A stretch of DNA of 10,832 nucleotides from an uncultured bacterium (GCA_938015795.1 CALLXA010000125.1:1-10832), one strand, 5' to 3'; shown: positions 1 to 6,193, numbered from the stretch's first letter. Program-made: numbers and translations. Notes: generated by a model from the letters alone, not told the origin.

Positions 1-1
1 T

Positions 2-379
2 GAAGATCTACTCTCAGCATTTAAGATGGCCAAAGCTAAAAGAGATTTAACAATATTTATAGAGGCACTACTCTACACACTCTCTTTAACTGCAATAGAA
101 ACATCCAATGATATAGTAGAAACATTCTCAGACAAAGTAGAGAAAAGAGGTAAAATGAATAGAGAATTAAATCAGAGACAAATTAAAATGCTAGATTACC
201 TATCTGTTAATCCTAAAACTACTCGAAAACAATATACAAAAATGATGGGAATCTCATTTATGACATCATACAGAGATATACAAGAGCTAATAGACAAAGC
301 TTACATAATCTCCAAAGGTCAAGGAAGAGGTACCTACTATATATTAGCAAACAAAGAAGAAGATGAAATATTAGATTAA
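2..379 (+). CDS. C-terminal part of a probable Fic-family protein (5' end outside window)
   Basis: The reading frame is open to the left edge: codons from position 2 read E-D-L-L-S-A-F-K before the Met at 26, so that ATG is probably internal. The fragment begins with a D-L-T-x-F-I segment and a helical stretch resembling the region after the Fic fold, where many Fic proteins have D-L-T-P-W/F. A C-terminal winged-helix-like segment follows, opening L-N-x-R-Q and containing R-D-I-Q-E-L and G-R-G-T-Y-Y. That combination is typical of the HTH tail of Fic/DOC proteins, most of which AMPylate target proteins. The catalytic H-P-F-x-x-G-N-G-R motif would lie upstream and cannot be seen, so activity cannot be judged. 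A DeoR-like or other winged-helix regulator is the main alternative. The gene ends with TAA 55 bp before gatB. Confidence 0.55.
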   Translation, partial: EDLLSAFKMAKAKRDLTIFIEALLYTLSLTAIETSNDIVETFSDKVEKRGKMNRELNQRQIKMLDYLSVNPKTTRKQYTKMMGISFMTSYRDIQELIDKAYIISKGQGRGTYYILANKEEDEILD

Positions 380-400
380 ATTTTACAATAAATATATAAT
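371..400 (+). promoter_or_regulatory. Possible weak promoter for gatB
   Basis: A perfect TATAAT lies at 395-400 in the 55-bp gap before gatB. The matching -35 region (TTAGAT, 371-376, 18-bp spacing) is poor. Transcription would start near 407, giving a leader of about 28 nt with no Shine-Dalgarno sequence. In DNA this AT-rich a -10 match can occur by chance. Confidence 0.3.
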
Positions 401-434
401 AGTTAATATTAGAGATTTAAAAAAAGAAAAACTC

Positions 435-1967
435 ATGAATAAAAACAAATACGATGTAATAATAGGTTTAGAAATACACGTACAGACAAAAACCAATTCT
501 AAAATGTTCTGTTCATGTCCAACTGGATATTTTAATCAAACACCAAATACTCATGTTTGTCCTGTTTGTTTAGGTTTACCAGGAGCATTACCAGTACCAA
601 ACAAAAAAGCATTAGAACTATGTATTCTAATGGGATTAGCAACTAACTGTGAAATTAATAACAGTATATATTTTGATAGAAAACATTACTTCTATCCTGA
701 TTTACCAAAAGGATATCAAATAAGTCAGTATAAGCAACCAATATGTTCAAATGGTAAAGTAAAAGCACTTTACTCAGAACCTGGACAAAAGACAGAAGTT
801 TTTGAAATAGAAATAGAAAGAATTCATCAAGAAGAAGATGTAGCTAAATCAACCCATCATACAGAATCAACAACAGGTAAAGAGTATTCCTTAATAGATT
901 ACAACAAATCCGGAGTACCTTTAATTGAGATAGTCACTAAACCATGTATAAGAAGTGCTAAAGAAGCATTTGCTTTTGCATCAAAAATTAGAGAACTAGC
1001 AAGATACCTCGGTGTATCAGATGCTGATATGGAAAAAGGTCAGATGAGATGTGAACCGAATATCTCCATTCAAGAGAAAAGTAAATGGAAACAAGAAGAT
1101 AACAAGATAATCCCAATTGGTGATTACAAATTAAATCCCAAAATTGAAGTAAAAAATATTGGTTCAATATCTGCTGTTCAAAAAGCAATTGAATATGAAA
1201 TAGAAAGATTAGAAAAAGAGATAGAAGAAGGAAGGGATATAATACAGCAAACAAGGGGTTGGAACGCAGTAAAAGGCATCACAGAGTTCCAGAGAAGCAA
1301 AGAAACAGCTGATGACTATCGATATATGCCGGAACCAGATATACCTGTAATAGATATATCTAAAGAAATATTAGATTCAATAAAAAAAGATTTACCAAAA
1401 GAAGATACTACTGAAAAATATATCAGATATACTCAGGATTATAATATTTCAGAACATGAAGCATATGTAATTTCTAGAGATAGAGAAAGTATAGAATATT
1501 TTGAAACTTTGTTTGCAGAACTATCAAAAAGTTTAGATCCTAAAGAAGCCGCAAAAGAAGCTTGTAACTGGTTGCTTGGTACGATATATGCAATTGCTAA
1601 TTCACAAAATATAGTTGTTTCAAATGAGAATATTCCTGTTTCTGATATTTCTTTGTTGATAAAGAAGTTTAAGAATAAAGAAATAACAAAGAATAAGGCA
1701 GAAGAAATTTTAAAAGATTGCATAGAGAATAAAAAGGATATATCCGATGAACTAGAGATATTTGAAAAGAATTCTAAAGAAAGTACTGGTAGTCTATCTG
1801 ATATTATTAAAGAGATAATAAATAATAATCCAAAAGCTGTTGAAGACTACAAATCAGGCAAACAAGCAAGTATTGGTTTTTTGGTTGGACAGGTAATGCA
1901 ACAAACAAAAGGTAGTGCAAATCCAAACAATATAAAAACTATTTTAGAAGAAGAATTAAACAAATGA
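435..1967 (+). CDS. gatB: Aspartyl/glutamyl-tRNA(Asn/Gln) amidotransferase subunit B
   Basis: GatB is the kinase/transamidase subunit of GatCAB, which phosphorylates the side chain of Glu-tRNA(Gln) or Asp-tRNA(Asn) and amidates it with ammonia from GatA. The 510 residues match full family length. The signature G-L-E-I-H-V-Q is at residues 11-17, and F-D-R-K-H-Y-F-Y-P-D and K-G-Y-Q-I-S-Q follow in the GatB core. Cys26, Cys28, Cys42 and Cys45 form a C-x-C...C-x-x-C knuckle, as in the zinc-binding GatB subset. Y-R-Y-M-P-E-P-D lies in the middle. The C-terminus has the YqeY-like tRNA-binding tail, with F-L-V-G-Q-V-M and K-G-x-A-N-P. The ATG at 435 fits the conserved N-terminus. The stop is TGA, overlapping the gatC start by 4 bp. 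The gene implies that Gln- and/or Asn-tRNA is made indirectly; gatA must lie elsewhere. Confidence 0.97.
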   Translation: MNKNKYDVIIGLEIHVQTKTNSKMFCSCPTGYFNQTPNTHVCPVCLGLPGALPVPNKKALELCILMGLATNCEINNSIYFDRKHYFYPDLPKGYQISQYKQPICSNGKVKALYSEPGQKTEVFEIEIERIHQEEDVAKSTHHTESTTGKEYSLIDYNKSGVPLIEIVTKPCIRSAKEAFAFASKIRELARYLGVSDADMEKGQMRCEPNISIQEKSKWKQEDNKIIPIGDYKLNPKIEVKNIGSISAVQKAIEYEIERLEKEIEEGRDIIQQTRGWNAVKGITEFQRSKETADDYRYMPEPDIPVIDISKEILDSIKKDLPKEDTTEKYIRYTQDYNISEHEAYVISRDRESIEYFETLFAELSKSLDPKEAAKEACNWLLGTIYAIANSQNIVVSNENIPVSDISLLIKKFKNKEITKNKAEEILKDCIENKKDISDELEIFEKNSKESTGSLSDIIKEIINNNPKAVEDYKSGKQASIGFLVGQVMQQTKGSANPNNIKTILEEELNK

Positions 1968-2266
1968 AAATAGATAAACAATTTATAAAACATACAGCAG
2001 AACTTTCAAGAATTACTCTAACTGAAGAAGAGGTTGAAAAGTTTACTCCTCAGATGAAAACAATATTAGAATCAGTTGATGTCTTGAAAGAAGTTGATAC
2101 AAAGGGTGTTCAACCAATGAAAGCTCATGTAAATTTTAATGATTTGAGAGAAGATATTCCAGAGGAATCATTAACACAAGAAGAAGTTCTAAAAAATGCT
2201 AAATATACAGAATCAGGACATATAAAAGTATATGGAAAAGTATTTGGAGCTATAGAGGAGAGTTAG
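1964..2266 (+). CDS. gatC: Aspartyl/glutamyl-tRNA(Asn/Gln) amidotransferase subunit C
   Basis: GatC is the small belt-like subunit that wraps GatA and GatB and stabilises the amidotransferase. At 100 residues it has the normal length. Family features are visible in order: an N-terminal helix with H-T-A-E-L-S-R-I, the L-T-E-E-E-V segment, a V-D-T-x-G-V-x-P turn near the middle, L-R-E-D-I-P, and the end region N-A-K-Y-x-E-S-G-H-I-K-V. It starts in the ATGA overlap with the gatB stop, so translational coupling is likely. It ends 57 bp before tRNA-Leu; that gap holds the tRNA promoter and no evident terminator. Confidence 0.95.
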   Translation: MKIDKQFIKHTAELSRITLTEEEVEKFTPQMKTILESVDVLKEVDTKGVQPMKAHVNFNDLREDIPEESLTQEEVLKNAKYTESGHIKVYGKVFGAIEES

Positions 2267-2284
2267 GTGAATATTAAAAGACCC

Positions 2285-2314
2285 TTTTTAAAAATATCAA
2301 AAGTCTAGTATAAT
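2285..2314 (+). promoter_or_regulatory. Probable promoter of tRNA-Leu
   Basis: A consensus TATAAT at 2309-2314 ends 9 bp before the first base of the mature tRNA, a fitting distance for initiation just upstream of the tRNA 5' end. The -35 region is poor (TTTTTA, 2285-2290, 18-bp spacing). The small gene downstream of the tRNA has no promoter of its own that I can see and may be read from this one. Confidence 0.5.
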
Positions 2315-2323
2315 ACTCCATAC

Positions 2324-2408
2324 GCCGAAGTGGTGGAATTGGCAGACACGCATGCCTTAGGAGCATGTAGGAGTATATCCTGTGGAGGTTCAAGTCCTCT
2401 CTTCGGCA
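2324..2408 (+). tRNA. tRNA-Leu (anticodon UAG)
   Basis: A full cloverleaf with a class II variable arm can be drawn. Acceptor strands are GCCGAAG (2324-2330) and CTTCGGC (2401-2407), with discriminator A at 2408. The anticodon stem is CATGC/GCATG around the loop CTTAGGA, placing anticodon TAG at 2358-2360. The variable arm can form AGGA/TCCT. The T stem is GGAGG/CCTCT (one G-U pair) around TTCAAGT. The long variable arm supports leucine and the anticodon reads CUN codons. CCA is not encoded (the next bases are CTT), so it must be added after transcription, unlike tRNA-Glu nearby. Confidence 0.96.
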
Positions 2409-2429
2409 CTTAAATCAATTAAATACAAC

Positions 2430-2660
2430 ATGTTTAAAAAAGTAATTCAGCCTTTCCAGAAAGTACTTCTTGAAAAAAATTTATGTGTAGGATGTACATT
2501 TCCATTAGACAAAGCAAAGAAGCTTGGTAATATTTCAGACAACAGATATGTTGTTGAATGCAAATGTAAAAGAAGATTTGTTTTTGACAAAGAATCAAAT
2601 CACTATCAAAGAGCAACATTTGCAGAAGAACAACAGTTACTCAGATCTTTAAAGAAATAG
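2430..2660 (+). CDS. Small conserved-looking CxxC/CxC protein (possible zinc ribbon)
   Basis: This 76-residue protein has four cysteines as C19-x-x-C22 and C44-x-C46, with basic residues right after the second pair (K-R-R-F). That spacing suits a small zinc-binding knuckle or ribbon. The C-terminal part is helical and charged. I chose the ATG at 2430 because the frame stays open upstream only by running into the tRNA-Leu T arm. No Shine-Dalgarno sequence precedes it. The start is 21 bp after the tRNA-Leu end, and the stop overlaps the proposed tRNA-Glu promoter. I do not recognise a named family. It resembles small uncharacterised Cys-motif proteins I associate with CPR genomes, but that is memory rather than a search. 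A nucleic-acid or ribosome-binding role is only a guess. Confidence 0.7.
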   Translation: MFKKVIQPFQKVLLEKNLCVGCTFPLDKAKKLGNISDNRYVVECKCKRRFVFDKESNHYQRATFAEEQQLLRSLKK

Positions 2661-2687
2661 ACAAATACCCTTTGTTTATAGTAAAAT
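2658..2687 (+). promoter_or_regulatory. Probable promoter of tRNA-Glu
   Basis: TAGACA (2658-2663, five of six bases of TTGACA) and TAAAAT (2682-2687, five of six of TATAAT) are separated by 18 bp. The -10 box ends 12 bp before the mature tRNA 5' end. The -35 box overlaps the stop codon of the preceding small gene, so the tRNA has its own promoter although it is packed tightly behind that gene. Confidence 0.6.
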
Positions 2688-2699
2688 CACATTTGTTAT

Positions 2700-2775
2700 G
2701 CCGCTATCGTCTAGTGGTCTAGGACAGCAGGTTTTCATCCTGTAAACCGGGGTTCGATTCCCCGTAGCGGTACCA
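2700..2775 (+). tRNA. tRNA-Glu (anticodon UUC), CCA encoded
   Basis: The acceptor stem is GCCGCTA (2700-2706) with TAGCGGT (2765-2771), giving a G1-U72 wobble pair; discriminator A2772 and an encoded CCA (2773-2775) follow. The anticodon stem GCAGG/CCTGT encloses TTTTCAT, with anticodon TTC at 2734-2736. The T stem CGGGG/CCCCG encloses TTCGATT. The D arm has the tRNA-Glu-like GTCTAGTGG. It supplies tRNA for glutamate codons; in organisms with GatCAB, the mischarged amidation substrate is tRNA-Gln, not this tRNA. Confidence 0.97.
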
Positions 2776-2795
2776 AATATTTAGGCATACAATCT

Positions 2796-2825
2796 TTTCC
2801 AACCCGGGTTCATCTGTGATACAAT
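2796..2825 (+). promoter_or_regulatory. Probable promoter of lepB
   Basis: TACAAT at 2820-2825 forms the -10 box. The -35 candidate is TTTCCA (2796-2801), with 18-bp spacing. The spacer is largely occupied by the palindrome at 2801-2810. Transcription would start near 2832, leaving a leader of about 30 nt before the lepB ATG. Confidence 0.45.
2801..2810. repeat. GC-rich 10-bp perfect palindrome in the lepB promoter
   Basis: AACCCGGGTT is self-complementary over all ten bases. It is strikingly GC-rich for this AT-rich intergenic DNA and lies between the -35 and -10 candidates of lepB, a natural operator position. The bases also resemble a tRNA T-arm (CCCGGGTTCA), so a decayed tRNA fragment is an alternative. 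Confidence 0.4.
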
Positions 2826-2826
2826 A

Positions 2827-2850
2827 TAAATTAGTAATTTAGCTAATTTA
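2827..2850. repeat. Inverted repeat at the predicted lepB transcription start
   Basis: TAAATTAG (2827-2834) and CTAATTTA (2843-2850) are perfect 8-bp inverted arms around an 8-base centre. The repeat spans the predicted start of lepB transcription. It could be an operator or a weak 5' hairpin, but AT-rich DNA yields such repeats by chance. Confidence 0.3.
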
Positions 2851-2863
2851 AATCCTGCCATAT

Positions 2864-3475
2864 ATGTACGAAGTCCAAAACGAAGATCCTAGTAAAACAG
2901 AGAAAGTATCATCAATATTAAGCTCCATTGGACAATTTGTTCTCTCTTTTATAGAAACTGTTGTTGTTGCATTAGTAATATCTGTAATCCTCTACCTTTT
3001 TGTTATGACTCCTCACGAGGTTATAGGTAATTCAATGCATCCAACATATCAAAATGGAGAATATTTAATGGCTAACAAAATACAATACAAATTATTTGGC
3101 GAACCTCAAAGAGGTGATGTTATAATATTCAAATATTCAGAAACACAAGATTTCATAAAGAGAGTTATTGGTTTACCTGGAGATAGTGTAATGATAAAAG
3201 ATGGACAGATATATATAAACAATGAATTACTAGACGAAACTAATTACTTGGCAAGTACAATATACACAAATGGAGGAGACTATTTACACGAAGGAGAGAC
3301 AATAACGGTTGGTGAAAATCAATACTTTGTATGTGGAGACAACAGACCACACAGTTCAGATTCAAGATCTTTTGGTCCGATAAATGAAAATCAAATAAAA
3401 GGTAAGGCTTGGATAGTATACTTCCCTTTTAGCCAATTTAGAATAGCTGCACATGAGAATTACTCTGGGGTATAG
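2864..3475 (+). CDS. lepB: Signal peptidase I
   Basis: Type I signal peptidase: a membrane-anchored serine protease with a Ser-Lys dyad that cuts signal peptides from exported proteins on the outer face of the cytoplasmic membrane. A hydrophilic N-terminus is followed by one transmembrane segment at about residues 25-48. The catalytic serine is Ser57 in G-N-S-M-H-P-T and the general-base lysine is Lys99 in F-I-K-R-V-I-G-L-P-G-D. The conserved G-D-N box is at 158-160, followed by S-S-D-S-R-S-F-G. The 203-residue length fits the Gram-positive-like single-anchor type. It has its own candidate promoter and lies upstream of parA with a 38-bp gap. The ATG at 2864 has no Shine-Dalgarno sequence. Confidence 0.96.
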   Translation: MYEVQNEDPSKTEKVSSILSSIGQFVLSFIETVVVALVISVILYLFVMTPHEVIGNSMHPTYQNGEYLMANKIQYKLFGEPQRGDVIIFKYSETQDFIKRVIGLPGDSVMIKDGQIYINNELLDETNYLASTIYTNGGDYLHEGETITVGENQYFVCGDNRPHSSDSRSFGPINENQIKGKAWIVYFPFSQFRIAAHENYSGV

Positions 3476-3476
3476 A

Positions 3477-3492
3477 TTAATATCGTGAAACA
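3477..3492. promoter_or_regulatory. Degenerate parS-like half-site upstream of parA
   Basis: The 16 bases match the bacterial parS consensus TGTTTCACGTGAAACA at 11 positions. The right half GTGAAACA (3485-3492) is perfect, while the left half is mostly lost. ParB proteins bind parS palindromes near parAB in many bacteria, so position supports the call; the poor left half argues against it. It overlaps the palindrome AACATGTT (3489-3496). Confidence 0.3.
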
Positions 3493-3513
3493 TGTTAAAT
3501 TCTTAAAAATACT

Positions 3514-4308
3514 ATGAAAGTCTTCGTAATTGCAAATCAAAAAGGTGGAGTAGGAAAAACAACCACAACTATAAACCTAGGTGCAAGTCTTGCAAACAAA
3601 GGAAAAAAAGTTCTTCTCATCGATCTTGATCCTCAAGCAAATCTTTCATCTGGTGTTGGTTTTACACAACAATTCGACAAACAAAGTTGGACATCTGAAC
3701 AAGAAGCTTCATACAAAAATATTTACGATATACTAGTAGAAAAGACACCTATTTCATCTGTTTTTGTAGCAACATCAACCCCTAACCTTTTCTTAGTACC
3801 ATCACATTTATCACTAGCAGGAGCAGAGATCGAAATGGTAAATATACTAGCAAGAGAAACTCTTCTTAGTAAAGCACTAAACGATTTTAATGAAGATTTT
3901 GATTATGCGATAATTGATTGTCCACCATCATTAGGACTATTAACAATAAATGCACTAACAGCTGCAGACAAACTTTTAGTACCTGTACAATGTGAATACT
4001 TTGCCCTAGAAGGCCTTGGACAGCTATTAGAGACAACAAAACTAATAAAAGGTATAAACCCTCGTTTAACTATTGGAGGAGTAATATTGACTATGTTTGA
4101 TAGCAGAACAAAACTATCTTCCAGTGTAGTTTCTGATGTACAGGAATTCTTTGAAGATACCGCATTCAAGTCTATAGTACCTAGAAATGTAAGACTCTCA
4201 GAAGCTCCTTCACATGGACAAACAATATTTCAATATGATCCCAAATCAACAGGAGCCATAGCATACAGAAACTTAGCTAAAGAATTTATAAAAAGATTTG
4301 ATGATTAA
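3514..4308 (+). CDS. parA: Chromosome partitioning ATPase ParA (Soj)
   Basis: ParA/Soj ATPases bind DNA non-specifically as ATP dimers and drive movement of ParB-parS complexes, segregating replicated origins. The deviant Walker A motif K-G-G-V-G-K-T-T is at residues 10-17, including the signature lysine Lys10. The A' motif is D-L-D-P-Q-A-N at 37-43. Walker B is at about 131-138, with Asp135 in I-I-D-C-P-P-S. The 264 residues are close to the usual chromosomal Soj length. A Q/S/E-rich stretch at about 51-68 looks like a small surface insertion. The start agrees with the family N-terminus (K-V-F-V-I-A-N-Q-K-G-G). parB follows after 17 bp, so the two are almost certainly cotranscribed. Confidence 0.96.
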   Translation: MKVFVIANQKGGVGKTTTTINLGASLANKGKKVLLIDLDPQANLSSGVGFTQQFDKQSWTSEQEASYKNIYDILVEKTPISSVFVATSTPNLFLVPSHLSLAGAEIEMVNILARETLLSKALNDFNEDFDYAIIDCPPSLGLLTINALTAADKLLVPVQCEYFALEGLGQLLETTKLIKGINPRLTIGGVILTMFDSRTKLSSSVVSDVQEFFEDTAFKSIVPRNVRLSEAPSHGQTIFQYDPKSTGAIAYRNLAKEFIKRFDD

Positions 4309-4325
4309 TTTTAACAAATAACAAA

Positions 4326-5180
4326 ATGGAACAAACAGCAAGATTAGGAAAAGGATTAGCAGCATTAATAAGCTCTAACCAAATTGATAACTCAAACAGT
4401 TCATACAATGAACATTTTGACATAACACTGATAGAACCTAATCCATATCAACCAAGGATGCATATAGATCCAGAAGAATTGATAGAAATAGCAGATTCCA
4501 TAAGAGAACACGGTGTAATACAACCTTTAATTATTACCAAAGATTCTAATTCTAATAAATATTTTGTAATAGCCGGAGAAAGAAGATTCAGGGCATCACA
4601 ATTAGCAGGTAAAAAATCTGTCCCAGTAGTTATCAAAGACACTTCTCCACAAGAGATGTTAGAGATAGCCCTTATTGAAAATATTCAAAGAAAAGACCTT
4701 AATCCGTTAGAAGAAGCATTCGCATTCAAACAATTACAGGATGAATTTGGAATACCACAAGAAAAAATAGCTACATCTGTAGGCCTAAGTAGAGTTGCTG
4801 TAACAAATAAAATGCGATTACTAAAAGTTCCCGATCAAGTTAAAGAATCGATCTTAAACGAAAAGCTTAGTGAAGGACATGCCAGAGCATTATTAGGAAT
4901 AAAAGATGAAACATCCTTGATAGCTGCTGCTGATTTAGTTGTAAAAAGAGGTATGACAGTAAGACAAACAGAAGAATTAGTTAGGAAAATAAATTTTGGA
5001 CAAGGTTCATCTACCCGAAATTGGAAAACATCTGATAGCATAACAGACAAGTATACAGAACTATTAAGCAAAAAACTTGGATATACAGCCCATATAACCA
5101 AAATGTCCAAAGGTGGAAAAATAACAATCAGATATAACAACAAAGAGGAATTAAAAGATTTAATGAGTAAACTTATTTAG
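4326..5180 (+). CDS. parB: Chromosome partitioning protein ParB (Spo0J)
   Basis: ParB binds parS near the origin and spreads along DNA as a CTP-dependent sliding clamp, acting with ParA. The N-terminus R-L-G-K-G-L-A-A-L-I is the conserved segment that stimulates ParA. The N-terminal domain carries P-Y-Q-P-R, G-V-I-Q-P-L and the CTP-binding G-E-R-R-F-R-A at about residues 88-94. E-N-I-Q-R-K-D-L-N-P-L-E-E-A follows. The central helix-turn-helix lies around G-L-S-R-V-A-V-T-N-K-M-R-L-L, and G-H-A-R-A-L-L comes after it. The C-terminal dimerisation domain ends at L-M-S-K-L-I. The 284 residues are a complete length. The coding end overlaps the convergent methyltransferase gene by 8 bp. Confidence 0.96.
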   Translation: MEQTARLGKGLAALISSNQIDNSNSSYNEHFDITLIEPNPYQPRMHIDPEELIEIADSIREHGVIQPLIITKDSNSNKYFVIAGERRFRASQLAGKKSVPVVIKDTSPQEMLEIALIENIQRKDLNPLEEAFAFKQLQDEFGIPQEKIATSVGLSRVAVTNKMRLLKVPDQVKESILNEKLSEGHARALLGIKDETSLIAAADLVVKRGMTVRQTEELVRKINFGQGSSTRNWKTSDSITDKYTELLSKKLGYTAHITKMSKGGKITIRYNNKEELKDLMSKLI

Positions 5181-5207
5181 AAGAAGTTACTTCCTGTCTA
5201 AGTTTTT
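5169..5207 (+). terminator. Possible weak terminator embedded in the parB/rlmB-like overlap
   Basis: AAACTTA (5169-5175) pairs with TAAGTTT (5199-5205). An inner hairpin, GAAG-TTA-CTTC (5183-5193), sits between the arms, and the plus-strand structure ends in five T (5203-5207). The stem is AT-rich and imperfect, so it would be a poor intrinsic terminator. It is nonetheless the only candidate where the two convergent operons meet. Confidence 0.3.
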
Positions 5208-5925
5208 CATATACTAATATAGCAGCACTTGCACTTACATTTAGTGAACCAATTCCCTCTCTCATGGGAATAGAAATAGTACCGTCCAATTTTTCTAATA
5301 TTCCATTTGAAATACCAACATCTTCAGCACCTAAAACCAAAGCAATTGGACCTTTAAGATCTTTATCAAAATAATTATCTCCTTCCATATGAATACCATA
5401 TATTTTCATATCTTCTTTTTTTAGAACCTTAATAGCCTCAAACAAACTCATTTCAATCAATGGAATTCTCTCAGCAGCACCCATGGATATTCTTAAAGTT
5501 TCATTTGATACTAAACTTTTCTCCTGAGGATTCACAATAATTCCATTAACTCCTGCACCAAAAGCAGATCTCATAATAGCAGCAATGTTTTGAGTATATT
5601 TAAGATTATCAAGAATTAAAAAAAATGGTTGCTTTCTCTCCTCTCCCAACTTATTTAAAAGTTCATCTAGTTTCCAATTATTTTCGGATAGCATATACCC
5701 TATTACGCTTTCAGAAGAAGACGTTCTAAGCCTTCTGTTTAATATTCTTCTAGAAACTTTTAAGACCTCTATCCTGTTCTTACCTGCTAACTCTACTATC
5801 TCTTTTGTTTTTTCATCTTTATATGCATTATTAGCTAAATATATACGTTCAAAATGACGACCTTCTCTCAAAAGTTCAAGAAGAGCATTTTTGCTCTCTA
5901 TTTGTATATATTTAGGTTTGGACAT
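5173..5925 (-). CDS. SpoU-family RNA 2'-O-methyltransferase (RlmB/TrmH-like)
   Basis: A SPOUT-class enzyme that transfers a methyl group from SAM to a ribose 2'-OH; RlmB modifies G2251 of 23S rRNA and TrmH modifies G18 of tRNA. The N-terminal 100 residues form a substrate-binding-like domain. Motif 1 has D106-N-L...N113-I-A-A-I-M-R119-S-A, with the conserved Asn and Arg. Motif 2 is L-V-L-G-A-E-D-V-G-I at about 197-205. Motif 3 is I-P-M-R-E-G-I-G-S-L-N-V-S-A at 219-232, forming the trefoil-knot SAM site. The usual D-P-x-N-x-G has become Y-T-Q-N-I-A, a mild departure. The 250-residue length and the neighbouring L21/L27 genes favour an rRNA (RlmB-like) target, but sequence alone does not settle it. 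It starts 1 bp after the rpmA stop. Confidence 0.88.
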   Translation of the reverse strand: MSKPKYIQIESKNALLELLREGRHFERIYLANNAYKDEKTKEIVELAGKNRIEVLKVSRRILNRRLRTSSSESVIGYMLSENNWKLDELLNKLGEERKQPFFLILDNLKYTQNIAAIMRSAFGAGVNGIIVNPQEKSLVSNETLRISMGAAERIPLIEMSLFEAIKVLKKEDMKIYGIHMEGDNYFDKDLKGPIALVLGAEDVGISNGILEKLDGTISIPMREGIGSLNVSASAAILVYEKLRQEVTSSK

Positions 5926-5926
5926 A

Positions 5927-6193
5927 CTATTTTGAATCTACTACATCAACAAAATACTTTCCTCTTTTCTGACCACTCATCAATCTAAATGAAACAACTC
6001 CATCAGCTTTTGCATGTATAGAATAGTCTTTTGACATGAATGTATTTTTACCAGGGTGATATATTGATCCCCTTTGCTTTAGTATTATATTACCAGTTTT
6101 TACAACTTCCCCAGCATACTTTTTTACACCGAGTCTTTTACCAGCAACATTACCATGATTTGATGTACTAGCAGCACCAACAACATGTGACAT
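5927..6193 (-). CDS. rpmA: 50S ribosomal protein L27
   Basis: L27 is a large-subunit protein whose N-terminal tail reaches the peptidyl-transferase centre and contacts the tRNA acceptor ends. Family signatures are K-R-L-G-V-K-K-Y at residues 19-26, G-N-I-I-L-K-Q-R-G-S, H-P-G-K-N and K-D-Y-S-I-H-A-K-A-D-G-V-V. The 88-residue length is normal. Eighteen residues precede K-R-L-G, as in E. coli L27, so there is no cleavable Firmicutes-type extension and the start at 6193 is right. The tail reads S-H-V-V-G-A-A-S-T-S-N-H-G-N: positions that are Lys4, Lys5 and Arg11 in E. coli are Val, Val and Ser. The gene follows the methyltransferase by 27 bp and abuts the SpoU gene. Confidence 0.95.
   Translation of the reverse strand: MSHVVGAASTSNHGNVAGKRLGVKKYAGEVVKTGNIILKQRGSIYHPGKNTFMSKDYSIHAKADGVVSFRLMSGQKRGKYFVDVVDSK

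Noticed and set aside
26..28. ATG at 26 as the start of the first gene
   Set aside because: The frame is open to the window edge and the upstream codons fit a continuing protein, so this Met is probably internal.
988..1254. Antisense reading frame inside gatB
   Set aside because: It lies wholly within conserved GatB coding sequence and its product is low-complexity hydrophobic; a shadow frame. Similar antisense frames in parA, parB, ftsZ and rplU were dismissed for the same reason.
2267..2308. Short GTG reading frame after gatC
   Set aside because: Only 13 codons, no ribosome binding site, ending at the tRNA-Leu promoter; indistinguishable from chance.
2382..2429. Upstream GTG start for the small Cys protein
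   Set aside because: It would place the N-terminus inside the tRNA-Leu variable and T-arm sequence; the ATG at 2430 is more sensible.
2700..2772. G1-U72 wobble and A73 in tRNA-Glu as an anomaly
   Set aside because: The same arrangement is known in chloroplast-type tRNA-Glu, so it is not unusual enough to report.
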